Assembly: GCA_024336345.1 (NCBI GenBank)
Contig: JANFOG010000005.1
Location: forward strand, 2,294,001-2,358,000
From: Mariannaea sp. PMI_226
Taxonomy: Eukaryota; Ascomycota; Sordariomycetes; Hypocreales; Nectriaceae
Reading direction: 5' to 3'
Length of the DNA stretch: 64,000 bases
The position numbers and the translations under genes are program-made. Under the pieces are notes generated by a model. The model did no database searches. It was given only the letters and a program-made list of their open reading frames with translations, and had not been told where the DNA came from. Positions 36,043-48,775 of the stretch are shown here, one piece after another; positions within the stretch are counted from its first letter, which is position 1; each line of letters starts with the position of its first letter.

Positions 36043-39000
36043 GATGGATAGTACTTTTTGGGGATGTCTCAATGAGTCTTAAGACGGTGCAAAGAGTGTC
36101 CTGGCTGGTCGATTGAAGTGGGAGATTTGTTTATTGTTGCTTTTGGTTGCTGCTGTCCTCGACAGTTATGTCTGAGAAGTGGCAATGGGATCTTCTGATC
36201 GGATTGCGTGCGATGTACCGAGTTACAAAGTGAGATGTACCTCTATCTGCAGTTTGGTAGGTACCTTTTCTTGTTGCGAGATTCCGGTGGCAAGCGGGGG
36301 AAGTTTATGTAGCCAAGTCAATTGAGTGATGTGGTTGTGAGTTGGTCTCCTTGATCAGTACGAAGCGGGAGAAGTAGTTGAGCAGACGAATGGAATCGTG
36401 TGAGTTTATATATGAATATGTGATTGAATGCGTCGAAGAGAGACGAGGTAGAGACGGAATGCTGAGACGAGAGGAAGGGGGAAGCTTATATATCACGGGG
36501 TCACGCGAGGAACCCCCAAACGGTGGCATCACTACAGACCCAATCAGGTCATGACCTCCCCCCCAACAAGTTTGAAGCAACGGAGGCAGGTACGTACGTC
36601 CCTTGCTCCTCCCTCCCTGAGATGGTACATACCTTACCTGATCAACCTACCTAGAGTAGGTACCTAACGTAGAGGAAGGTAGATGATATCTGGCAGGCGA
36701 TTGCCGGACCCCGGGAGACGGGTTGGAAAGAAGGAACCAATTCCCCGAGCCTTTGCAACCTGCCTAGACGGAAGACTGGGTGACCGCGATTTCGGTGGAT
36801 GAGGAGTCATCCGTCGTCTTCCGCTGCTTAGCGAGCCATTGATCTCCAAGCTCTTCTTTTCCAAGCTCCATCTGCACAGGCTTCATCTCGAAAAAGCTCC
36901 ATTCTGGTTCCATAAACACAGCTGGGTCCATGGCTGGGAAGGTGTCTCGACCTTCAGGTACCGTACAGTAGCAACATCAACTGACGAGACGGAGCAGGTC
37001 ACACATCCATCATGCTTCCTCCTCAGTGGGTCGCTCCCCGCCGCCGGCCGAGACCCCGTCATGGTGCCCCACTAGGGCTCCACTTGGATATGTCCCATCC
37101 CGTCCGTCTATCGCGTGACCCCGACGCAACCAGCCACGAGCGGAAACTCTTTCTGTACTCACTGCCTGGGCACTAGGAACCGCTGGAACCTCGAGTCAAG
37201 CATCAAGCACCAGAAACCCCAACAAAGCATTGCAACCCTAGGGACCGGGCGAGTACCATTTCCAAAGGCTTTTCTAGCAGGATTCGATATTATGCCATCA
37301 ATCAGTCAATCCGAGCAATTGCTTTCCTCATCACCACATTTCGTGCTCCCAAATTATGAGGAGGACATCAGCCCAGACATGTCAGAGCTTTGCGTCATGG
37401 GACTCTCTCTCATTCTAAATCTCGGCTCCCCTGGAAGGGTAGTCAGGGGCAAGAGAATGAAGTACAGTACAGATCATACAGTAAAATACAATGTTGGCAA
37501 GCGTCCTGTGTTCGTTTTGATACGAATTCTACTGTCCTACTTTGATACAGGGGCCGCAATCGCTATGTGATCGGCGAGGTGCTTGGAGATTGAGCACCCC
37601 TGGAGACCATAATAGGGAGGGTTCAATTTACCTCTGAGGAGGTATAGCATACATCATGCCTACCCCCTCCTTGCACCGAGCTGTTCGCCGAATCTCTGAG
37701 CGGAAACCGGTCCCCCTTATGCCAGCTGAGTAACGCCCTTCGACGTCATTTAGACCAAGCAAGTAGCTGTACGAATCCGATAGACTCATTTGTCTTATAT
37801 TATCATGGAGCTATCATGAATAGACGTCGCCAGTTCCAGCCCCTCTGCACGGCAACACGTGCGAGCTTGCTTCCCCTGTCTTTGCAGCGGCTCCCAAGTG
37901 CGCAAGAGACTGATTGACACAGCCAGGTGGACCTACTGACGTCGGCGTGCAGCAAAGGACGGTGCAAAGTACCAAGGTATCCAACCGTGATTCCCAGGTG
38001 GGCTGTGGATGTGCGTCGTGCTACCTGTATAGCACCTGAAAGAGGCCCCTGAAAATGGGTCCGATTGTCCTGTCAGCGGCTGTGGACGCCTCCAATTGCG
38101 GGGCAGTCTGGGGTATGCGTAAAGGCACACGCAGGTACCGACGTCACGCCAGGAAGCTCAGCTCTAACAAGTTGGGAAGCTCTTGGTCCCGCGCTTCCAG
38201 TAACAGAATGATAATGCTTGAAAATAGCTTCTTTTGGGCGCTTGGGTATAGTAGGAGAGGCTGTGAAATTAAACAGAATCTTGTCAGCTGGCATCAATCC
38301 AGCCATGCAGTGAAGATAATCCTCACATCATCCATCTTCATCATTTGCTAAAGGCGCGATGCAAGCGACATCCCAATACTGTACGATTATCGTGTAACGT
38401 AGGCCGAACTACGGGTTCGTGATTCCATGGCGAGATTCGCTCTCTCCCAGTGGGGCCGAGAAGCGACAAATTGCCTATAGATGGCGAGATCTGAGCCCGG
38501 GAAAAAAGAACAAAAAGCCCCGAAAATCGATCCGCCAAGTGCCGTTGTTGGAAAGATTCGCAAAGCTGTCCTGTAGAGAGAGAGTCTTCGATTCGCCTCT
38601 TTGAGGCCGTTGGCTCCGAAGGTCGGTGTCGGAGTCGGTGTCGTTGTGTCATGACCACTGGGGCCAGCCGGTTGGCACATGACCTCATGGCGCGTGCTTA
38701 CAGAGTAATCACTGCCCTATAGGTAGGTACCTACTGTACTGTAGTGGCTACAGCACCTCCCAGACTAGGCTCCAGTGCTGGCACAATTCACAGCCTAAAT
38801 GTCTGCAGATGAAGGTAACACGATCCAGAAGGGGCAGCAGCAAAATCAGTACACAGGAATGTGTTTCCATCAAGGGATTCAAATCCCTAAGCTTGGATTA
38901 TCCAATCCGGTTTTCCAATTGAGTTCTCATCGCATTGAACCGTCAGCATAAACATTCCACCATGAGATCACTAGAACCAAAACCATTTGCCAGGGGGTTG

Positions 39001-39771
39001 ATTCCATCATGCAGTGGTGCCACAGCCGCCGATGCCGCTCCAGCAGGTTGTCATCGCTGAGCCGCCTCTTGTGGGCAACCCGACTCCGTGCCTAGGTAGG
39101 CCGTCAAATCAATCCGGTTCGCCACTCAGAGCCCCAACAAAAATATATCCTAGGTGCCCGCTTCTTAGGATCTCATGATCAAACTTCCTTTTGTTGTGCT
39201 TGAATCGTGACTCAATGTGTCCAAGAAAACAACAAGTGTCCTCTTCTCTTTTCGTGGCCTCATAATGGAATTTGTTGTAACATACCCAGACTCTTTTGTC
39301 ATCACGCTGGGTCTCCATCCACCTATGGCGCAATAAGTTAAACAGATCGTAGCTCTTTTATCAAGGTCATTACGCAAATGACTCAAAGAGAAAGGCCGAG
39401 AGAGACGGATACAAAGAGAGGGTCGCAAATCAACTACTCCAAACCTCAGAGAAGCTATGGATAATGGACTCAAGCAAGTCAGGTCGAGATCAAGGGACAG
39501 GCAGCCAAACGCGCATTCACACACCATCAAGCCTCAAAGTTCCATTAATCGTCATTTAGCATCTTTGGTTTTCTTTTCTGTTCCTCCACTATTCTTCTAA
39601 TATCCTTTGTGAATCAAATTCGTCTCCCACCGTGGGAAAAAGCTTCAGCCTGCGCCAAATTATGTACACGTATAACACATCCAACCCTACTTACTACTCA
39701 AACACATAAAACTGCCGAATTGCTCAATTGCTTCTTTCTTTTCCCCGTCCCATCTGTGTGACGTCGGTCCC
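36043..39771. other. Intergenic region SPT6 - STF2-like
   Basis: The left end is the STF2-like leader and promoter, with a purine-rich plus-strand tract at about 36430-36485. TACCTACC-type words are clustered at 36623-36682 and 38721-38750. Several 100-150 codon frames (37115-37570 is the longest) show no domain or splice context. The last 200 bases before 39772 are probably the SPT6 3' UTR. No gene is called. Confidence 0.45.
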
Positions 39772-42700
39772 CTATCGTCGGCCCATTTTGGAAAACTCAT
39801 TCTGATATCGGAGCTTGAAACCATTGCACAGTGCTCGCATGTCAGGGTACTGGTAGCCTTTGAGCTCGAAGCCCTGAGGGATGGCTCGGACTGGGATGCC
39901 GATAACCTTGGCCGACCTGCTCGCCTTGAAGCAGAGCCAGAAGTAGCCTGGGTGCTTGGGATCAATACAGAAAGCATAGGCTGATCGATTAGGGTTGGCA
40001 TCGATGTATGTCGTCAGCCATTTCTCTGCAGTGTTCGTCAGTATACCATCTCTCGTATAACCTCCAACAAGAGTTATAATAATATGCTCAGGAGAAAAAA
40101 ATATCGGGCTTTCTTACCTGTCTCGCCTCGAGAGCGATTCTGGAACTTGTCATTCCGCATCATTTCTTCAACCTTGCGAGCCATAGCCTTGACATGCTCC
40201 ACAATCAACTCATCCAGATCACTGTACGTATATTTGCCGCCAACTCTAAGCAGCTTACCCACAGAAAATTCGGTCTCCTTTTGCATCTCCAGGACGTCGA
40301 TGTGCTGGTATACACCATCCGCCACTTTCCACGTAATGGCCAGGTGGTCATTTCCCTTGGATGAGGGTCGGATGATGACCTCACCAGGGGGCTGAGATCC
40401 CAGAAACTCCTCGGCCTGGGTCGAGTTGAACGGTTTGAAGTTGGGATGTTTGACAACACGCTGCGTTCGACCCGTAGTCTTGTCCTTTTCACGTAGCTCT
40501 TCCCGATCTGCAGCCTCCAACGCGTAGTCCCATCCGTCTTGGTCATAATTGATAGGTCGCTTGTATGGAACCCGGAGGGCGTCCTCCCGCATCGACATTT
40601 TGGCCATGAAATCCTTGTAGTTGATATCCAAGATCTTAGCTTGCGCCGTCTGCCCAACGCTCAGCACCTCCTTAATAGACCCCCGGGTGTTGACTTCATG
40701 TGCCTCCACCCTCCCTTCAATGCCGCAGTCGAGCTTCAAGACCGCAAAGTCGTCCTTGACCATGCGAACATTGACAGGCACAATCATACCGTCGCAAAGA
40801 GTCAAGTTCGTTTCTCCAGTGAACATAGTGAAGATCTCCGAAGCAGACAGTATGGTGAAGTTCCTTCTCAGCTCTTCGAACTGGTTCAGGAATTCAGCAC
40901 GGATTGTCTCCAGAGTAGCTCGCTTTCGCTGACTATAGTTTGTCTCAAGCTGTTCAGCGTATTCTTCAAGAACGAGCTCGTTGACCTTTTCCTGCTCTTC
41001 CTGCTTGAACAGCTTTCGAACAATAGCGCCAGGGCCATTCTCATCTGTTTCAGCCTTGACATCCTCCTCATCAAGCTCCAGGGCATCAGCGGCCATCTTG
41101 CGGCCAAGTTCATAGTCTTCAGGATGAACACGGGTGTTGTCAAGAGGATCGGATGAAGGATTGGTCGAGTCATAGATGATGTACAAGAAACTGGCGCAGT
41201 TGTTCCAAACCCTTGGACCAACAACTGGAAGCTTGCCGCTGTCGGGGTCACCCACTAGTTCGTCTCGAGTGTTGACAGCGCCACCGTTAGCATTAATCGC
41301 CTTGATTACGCTGGTAGCCTTTCGAGGTCCAAGGCCAGCAACGTAAGGCAGAAGGTTGGCCGTGTAGGTATCTGTCATAGCCTCGTTGATATCAACACCA
41401 CAGAGGTTGACCATGTCAACCATGGCGGATTCGAGATACTTGGTCAGCTTATCTGCCGGAAGAAGGTTCTGGCATGGATGGAATGAAAGAGATGTCACGT
41501 CTTTTCCAAGAGCAGCGTACTCTTTCATTGGATTCTGCATATATCGGGCCAGGGCGATGCAGTACCTGGTGACTGGGTTAAGAGAAGGATGTTCGGCATG
41601 GCCACGAGGACTATCCTTGTACAGACGAGCAACTTCGTCGTTGACAGTCACAACTTCCAGAGGCTCTGTCCGGTAGTCGTTCGTTTCAGGGTCGTCAAAC
41701 TCAGGTCCCATGAGGCCCTTTTCACTCACGAGAGCCTCCAGGTCCCGAACAAGTTTATGTGTGCTGGCTGACCAACCACCAACACCAATCACATCAGGTC
41801 GGCGACGTTGAACGAGGTCTACAAAGTCCTCTCGCTGCCTCTCATCTCGAGCAAGATTTCCAAATTTACCTTGCTCAAGCACGCGGCCGTCTTCCTCAAC
41901 CCAAGCCCAGCATATGGGGTCGCGAGCAGAATCACCCATGCCATTGGATAGCACCAGCACTCTGGGGGCAGTACCCAAAATCATACCGGCTGGTTTGTAA
42001 GGGGCCTGGTCTAGGCGCTTGGCGTACTCCTCTCGACACATCTTGAGTACTTCATCCTGGCAGAATGTTCGAATCACCTCCTTCACATTCTTGGCAACAA
42101 TCTTCTCAAGCTTGGGGTACGCAAGTTCCAACACCTTCTTGCGTTCCTCACGCCACTGCTCAGCCCGGTCACTGAAGTTTTCTGATTCAAACTCTTGATA
42201 GAGTTGACGCCGGAACTCGTATCGTGGTGGCATAACCAACTTGATCTCAACCAGGCCCTCCTCCTCTGCCTTCATCATTTTGAGGAAGAGCTCTGGTCGG
42301 TGGACGAGGTCGGCAATAGCCTGGTTCTGAACATACTTGATTTCGTAGTAAGGGTGACTGTCGTCGATCCTACGCAATCCCTTATCGGTTCGACGGCAAC
42401 TAATCTCAGCAGCCTGGTAGTACGAATTCCTGAAATGCTTTCGCATGTAAGGGCTGGCACAAAGTTCTTCCGAGTACATCTGACGGGCAGCGCTGATAAT
42501 CTGATCACCGGTGTTGAAGTTGTCATCCACAAGACTGTCGGCAAGATCCATGGGATACTGAGCATCATCATCAGGGGTCACTTTCTTTCCTTGACGAAGA
42601 GCATTCTTGGCAAGTTGATGAGCTGTGATACCGTAAGCACGAACAAAAGTGTATGCTTTGCCTTGGCGAACCCGTTCCAGCAAGTTGGACTTGGATCCAG

Positions 42701-44223
42701 GACGTTTCATCTGTGATACATTTCCGGACATGACGGCGAGGTCCTTAAGTTGAGAGCCATACTGGAAATGTAGATAGTCGAGCAAATCCTGAAGTTCCTC
42801 CATAGTAGTTGCCTCGGGGATCATTTCCTCAATTATAGAGTCTTGGACTTGAACAGACTTTAGGTTTTCGTATGTCTTCTCAAGGGAGTTCCTCTTCTCT
42901 ACAAAGGAACGGAACTTGATGTCGAGTTCGAGAATCCTCCAGAGATCGTCCTGATTCAGGAGTTTGTCGGCACTAATGACATACTCGGGAGCATCGGGAT
43001 CATCGCGGTTAGTGTTTCGAGTCTTGCGAGTATGGAGAAGGTAGTCCTTGCGGTGCTGGAAAACATAAGGGACTTCGACCTCATCAACGATGAAGAATTC
43101 GAGAACTTTTCCAACAGCCTTGCCAAAAGGAACCTGCAAATCAGAGGCTAGTCCCTTCTTCAGCCACAACTGATTAGCGATCCATCGAGCTTCCTCTCGA
43201 AACTGGTCAGCTGTAAGCTGTAGATTCTTAAAGGCCTTGCGATCAAGTTGGAATCGTTCGGGCTCGTCAGTGAACCGAATTTCATTGTCTTCATCGGTCA
43301 GCAGCTTCTCCTTCAGCTGTGACGGTTCAAACACATCCTTGAGCTCAATGGTCTGCTCCTCTCGTTCTCGATCCTCTTCCTCCTCTTCCAGCAGCAGAGC
43401 CCAGTCGTAGTCTTCGCCATTTCCAAATATGGCTTCCATATCGTCAAGAGCATCTTTGTCCAGTCCAGTCGTATCGACAACGCTTCCCATGCCACGCTCT
43501 CTCGGCCGGGCGACTTCAGCATCTTCAAGCTGACGAATCCTCTCGGCTTCGTCTTCGGGGTAGTCCTCCTCAATGAAGTCATCAAACTCGTCGGCTTGTG
43601 CTCGTCGTCCGTAGGGTCGCTGGTCAACTACGTCCTCATCATCATCTGAAAATATTTCTTCAAGGCCTCGGCGCTCGGTTCGGCGGTCGTCCTCATCGCG
43701 ATGGCCTCGCTTCAGGCGCTTGAATTTAGACTTAAAGCAAAGGTCAGTAAAGAGAGAGAAAATCGGGACGGTGTTCGAGATTGATGATGGAAGCTTACCT
43801 GAGTCTGTGGCTTAGGGCGCTCGCCAAATTGTTCACCGATAAGCTCCAAGTCGTCTTCATCGAGTCGCTCTTCTTCGTCACGATCGCGATCGCGTTTCCT
43901 TTTAACATGACGCAAATCAGCATCGGAGTCGGCACCCTCCTCTTCTTCTTCTTCCTCTTCTTCGTCCTCGTCGACAATGAAGCCTTCACGAATCTAAGAT
44001 GAAAGAAACTTTAGTCATCAATAAGAAAATCACACACAGCAGCTAGGCTACAAACCTTTCGCGCTTCCTCTTCATCATCATCGTCTTCCTCTTCTTCACT
44101 AGAATCTTCGACTCGGGGTTGTCTGCGGCGGCGATCGCCGACATCCTCATCAAAGGACTCATCTTCTTCTTCGTCATCCAATTCAGCCTCTCCAGAGATC
44201 AAATCACGAATGTCGTTACTCAT
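39772..44223 (-). CDS. SPT6: Transcription elongation factor Spt6
   Basis: Four exons: 44223-44056, 43993-43799, 43730-40118 and 40025-39772 (introns 62, 68 and 92 nt); 1409 residues, normal for the family. Spt6 is a histone chaperone that travels with RNA polymerase II and restores nucleosomes behind it. Residues 1-200 are strongly acidic with basic patches ([33 protein letters not shown]). A helical region follows. The YqgF/RNase H-like domain begins near 709 ([20 protein letters not shown]). The helix-hairpin-helix segment lies near 895-950 ([38 protein letters not shown]), the S1 domain near 1100 ([20 protein letters not shown]). The C-terminal tandem SH2 begins near 1215 ([31 protein letters not shown]) and extends into the last exon ([20 protein letters not shown]). 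It ends FSKMGRR, with no long Gly-rich tail. The first donor is GTTTGT. Confidence 0.96.
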
Positions 44224-46637
44224 TGTGGTGATTCGCGAATGCTGTCGCGCAGCAAACAACAGTTGCTTTGTAGACTAGGACGCACAAGAGTATAGAGGGA
44301 GTGGGGATGGTAATGAAGGTAACAAAAAAAAAACTTCTTCCGATGAAGATGAGGACTCAAATAAACAAAATAAGAAAGAATTGGAGATGAGCGTGGGCGA
44401 AGGACGAAGGACTGTACGGACACCTCCTGCTCTCTGGATTTTTTGGAGAGCGCAGCTCAACCTCGCACACGCTCAACCTCGTCGCGACAGGACCTCGGGT
44501 TCGGATGAAATATTTATCCGAACGGAAGCTTGGCCTTTGCCTTGGCCAAAAACTCAACGTCGGAAAGCAAGATACGTACTCTGAATTGCTGAACACCTGT
44601 TCGACCCACTAGGAACATTAGGTCATCATCAACCAACTGCCTACCTCATGGAACTCGGCTTGTTGGTTCTACATATTTCAAGAGCCTCAGAGTTGCAATG
44701 TGTGGTCCAGACAACAGGGAATTACATGGCATCTATATGATATTAAAGAGCTCTCCTCATAAAGCAATAGACTATTGATACCATCGCGCAGATGTAAAAG
44801 TTTTTCGAGTCCGCCGCAACTTCTCTGTCTTTACTTGGTATACTGGCACTGGATTCCAGAGGCTGAGAGGTTCTTCGCAGATAGTATGGCTTACAATACC
44901 GTCAATACGTATTGACCTAGAAGGCACATACCTTCCTCGGCTTGGTACTCGTGTCGCAGAAGTGATGATTGACGTTGAAAAGATTATAAACCAATGTAAG
45001 AGAAAGTAATATAATCTAGGCCTTTCCAATTAGTGCCAGTGAGTGTGCAAATACTAATCCAGTCTAGATATTCATTGTTGAGCAATACTCAAACCCCTTT
45101 CCATCTACTTGAAGCACACTGGATCGCAGCACCTGTCGTCTAAGCGCCTGGGCAGCGAAACACTCCCTATTCGAAGCTAACCTCCACCCAGGGGGTGGAT
45201 GCTCCAGTCATGCTCCATGCGCTCGTCCTTTGGGCACCCGTGCCGAATCTACAGGCTCAGCACCTAGCCAATCAGGGCGCAGATAGTGCCCTTTGAGACG
45301 GTCGAGACATTATGCTGTGTTGAGCGGATAGAAGGCTTGTCCGACACAGAACACCCAACATAACATCCACAGCACGTGAGTGGTGGCACAGTTCAAGTCC
45401 GAACGGAGAAACAGCTCATGAATCAAACCACTAGGAGGAATCAGCCTGCAAAGGGTTTTGCCTGATCCTGAGGGCTAAGACGGGGAGAGCCAGTACTTTG
45501 TAGATGGAGAATTGGGCTATGCTGTCAAGTAAGCCATCTACTATAGTTGATAAATTCGAGCCCGGCCGACCTGAGACGGCCGAGCCCGAGTGGTACGCCA
45601 CCCAACAACCCTAAGGGTCATTGCTCACTGGGCTTGGAGCAATCAGGGGCCTTCAACTGCCTCCTTTCGACCTTGGATCTCTAAGGAGTTGCGACGCAGA
45701 TTATGCGTTCAGGTTTTAACCTCCCCTTGATGAATCCCAAAGAAGGCACAAGCCCAGAGGCCCACAACACCTTCGTTCGGAATTATTCCAGAGCTCCATT
45801 TGTCTGAGTGATCATTGAGTTTCCCATTTAATGATAAGAGGAAGCCGCCCAATCTACCATCTTCTTTGTTTGTTTATTTGCCGCCAACCCCTCCGTTCAC
45901 GTCCCACGTATCATTTATTATTCCTCCAGTTGTAACCCAGTAGTTATTGCGCGCTTCTGTAGCGCCTGCTCCCCGTCTGTATCCGCCTAAAATCCTTGGG
46001 TCAGCCACTCCTATCACGTTATTCTATCGGGACCCCGCCCTGACACGGAACGGAACAAGCGCAACCAACATCAGTGATAGCACGACGGGATATTCGTCCG
46101 AAGACTCAGCGTGAGCCCTTCTCGAGCATTTGTCCATTTGGTTCTCGCAGTTGAAAGGCGAGCATCCTCCATGATTGACCCTTAACGGTTGTTGCCCCTC
46201 TGTCTCGCGTCCTAAGGTTCCCCACCAGCAACTAGCATCTGGTCCATCCCCGCTGTAACCCAACTTACCAGAGCCACCCCCCAACCGGTCGCCGCAGCTC
46301 GTCCTCGCAGTGCGTTAAACCACGTCTTTTCCCTGCAGCATTCGGTCAGGCACTTCGACCCTGAACTCACCCTCGATAGCCCTTGTCTTGGTCCCACGGG
46401 TCACGGAAGCCATTCAGCTTTTCCGCTATAGCAGCATACTATCTACGTGTGCTCGTCCGTTCCTGAGTACCGTTTGTACTCCTTTAACCATCGCCGTCCT
46501 TGTCTTCACCGCGGGGAACACCCGCCACAACCACCTGGTTGATCCGACTCAAGCCAAAACTTCCCAGGCATCGCAACGCCTGATCGCCAGCTCCCCTTTA
46601 CGCCGTTTAGCGAGTGTCGTCTCGCCCGTTGCCCATC
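44224..46637. promoter_or_regulatory. Divergent intergenic region SPT6 / STE7
   Basis: About 2.4 kb between the start codons of two divergent genes. The right 700 bases form the STE7 leader/promoter: CT-rich at 45880-46030 and 46270-46520, with a short upstream ORF (ATG near 46171, five codons). A GC-rich inverted repeat (GGCCG..CGGCC) lies near 45563-45590. No gene is called; an 85-codon minus-strand frame at 44772-45029 is unsupported. Confidence 0.5.
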
Positions 46638-48296
46638 ATGGCTGATCCTTTTGCTCCGCGCTCCATGAAGCGCAAAAATGTGAAAGGCCTGGCCCTCAAG
46701 GCCGCCCCTACACCTCCACCAACGGCCGAGAACCACCGACATGATTTCGACTCAGGACGGGAAGATGCCGGAAAGGATGGTCAGTTGGAGATTGGTATTG
46801 AGTATAAGTTGGATCTTAAGCCAGAGGATCTCGAGATTCTGAAGGAGTTGGGTTCCGGTAATGGAGGCACTGTCAGCAAGGTCAAGCACTTGACAACAGG
46901 CACTGTCATGGCACGAAAGGTAACGTCGTTCCTGTTCTTTGACCGGTAGATAATGCTCCTTACTTACCGTTTATTAGGTGATCCATGTCGAGGCCAAGCG
47001 AGAGATGCGGAAGCGAATTGTTCGAGAACTCCAGATTATGCACGGGTGCCACTCTGATTACATCGTGACATTCTATGGTGCTTTCTTGAATCCCAACAAC
47101 GACGTCATCATGTGTATGGAGTACATGGATGTTGGGTGAGTACTCAAGGACTTGTCCTTGGTTGATGGCCATGGCTAACTCCGGCTTCTATAGCGCCCTT
47201 GACCGAGTCTCAAGAGTCTTCGGTCCGATCCGTGTTGACGTCCTAGGCAAGATCGCGGAAGCCACTCTTGGAGGCCTGACATATCTCTACACCAAGCACC
47301 ACATCATGCACCGAGACATTAAGCCATCAAACATTCTCGTCAACTCCAGGGGCCACATCAAGCTGTGTGACTTCGGTGTCTCTGGCGAGCTTATCAATTC
47401 GATCGCAGACACATTCGTTGGCACTTCTACCTACATGGCCCCTGAGCGAATTCAAGGTGAAAAGTACACGGTGAAGTCAGACGTTTGGAGTTTTGGTCTC
47501 AGTATCATGGAGCTAGCGATTGGTAAATTCCCCTTCGCCGCAAGCGAGCAGCTTTCGGATGGTGATTGCGCACCTGCCGGCATCCTGGATCTTCTACAAC
47601 AAATCGTCCACGAGCCTGCGCCTAAGCTGCCCAAGAGCGATGCTTTCCCAAGCATTCTGGAAGACATGATCCAAAAGTGTCTTTATAAGGAGCCTGAACG
47701 CCGGCCAACCCCACAAGAACTTTTTGTAAGTACAACAGGCACAGGTTGCCATGGTTTTGGATGTTCCAAACTAATAAGCACAGGACCGAGATCCATTCGT
47801 TCAGGCAGCCAAGCGAACACCTGTTGATCTAAGGGAGTGGGCATTTGGCCTGATGGAACGTGATAACCGCAAGTCCCACCTTGCCCCTCAGCTCTCTCCC
47901 ACCACACAAGACCTACTTCGATCAAGTGACTCTCCAACCTACCAATCCCAAAACGACGACCGAGGCGCTCACACTCCCACCTCAGGCGAAATTCCCATCG
48001 CAGGAGCTGGGATCATCTCACCTCGAGACCAGTACGGCTCCAGCCGCCCTCAGCATCCTGGGATCGGATCTCGGGGCATGTCTGGCAACTCGATACACAA
48101 GGTATCTGGTTATCCCGACAACACCGGTCCGGTTGGTGGGAACAGCAACACTTTCAGCTTACCAATGAGGCCTGCCCCCCCTGGTGGATCTCACATCCCT
48201 CCACCACCCCGAAAGGAGACGCCGGATGAGCTACGAAGGGAGAACCGGAGACAGGCGACATTTGGCCTGCCGCCGAACCCGGGTTACGGTGTATAG
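46638..48296 (+). CDS. STE7: MAP kinase kinase of the pheromone/filamentation cascade (Ste7/Mst7/Fuz7/MEK-2 type)
   Basis: Four exons: 46638-46919, 46978-47135, 47194-47725 and 47784-48296, introns all 58 nt; 494 residues. It phosphorylates the Fus3/Kss1-type MAPK and is itself activated by a Ste11-type MEKK, controlling mating, infection structures and hyphal fusion. The N terminus MADPFAPRSMKRKNVKGLAL holds a MAPK-docking motif (KRK at 11-13, L18-A-L20). The kinase domain shows the Gly loop GSGNGGTV (72-79), ATP-binding K94, HRDIKPSN with catalytic D188, DFG (206-208), and activation-loop S216 and T220 in SIADT, the Ste7-class spacing, followed by GTSTYMAPERI. A Pro/Ser/Gly-rich tail of about 120 residues follows the domain and ends GLPPNPGYGV. 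Promoter CT-rich; convergent with the HAD gene. Confidence 0.95.
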
Positions 48297-48775
48297 AGAT
48301 CCCCTCAACCCAAGCATCGGAGTGTCTTGCAAAAGTTGTTTCCTTTTCTGTTCCGCAAACAAAACCCAAGGTCTTGAGCCTCTGATGTTCGTTTCGCATA
48401 TCTCGGCGCAATGTTTGACGTTGTTTATCGTGATCTTTATGGAGAATGTCGGCTTCAATTCTCTACACAACTTGGTCCGGTCTTCTTCCACCTTGGGTAT
48501 GTCACCACTAGCGAGAGCAGACGGAAGTTATGTATTGAAGCCTGTTCTCTGTAGCCATGTGTCTAGCCTCGACAGGAGATGACGCCGGATAGTAGCTGGA
48601 CTTGGATCAGGGAAGTAGATGAAATGAATCTATGTTGGTGTAATAATGGTCTTTTATCATCAAATCAATATCAGCAGTGATTTTCAACGTGATAAAGTTC
48701 TTTGAAAGTATTGTATCCGCTTATTGTAACCCAAAAATGCTAGTCAAGGTGCCTCGTGAGATGTGTATGGCCTTT
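48297..48775. other. Convergent 3' intergenic region STE7 / HAD hydrolase
   Basis: 479 bp between convergent stop codons; contains both 3' UTRs. AT-rich at 48630-48740. A plus-strand frame continuing to 48582 is an extension in another frame and not protein-like. Confidence 0.6.

Noticed and set aside
38874..38895. B-box-like GATTCAAATCC
   Set aside because: A perfect short inverted repeat explains it; no A-box, D-arm or acceptor stem lies at the right distance on either strand.
40539..41156. 205-codon plus-strand frame
   Set aside because: Antisense shadow of SPT6.
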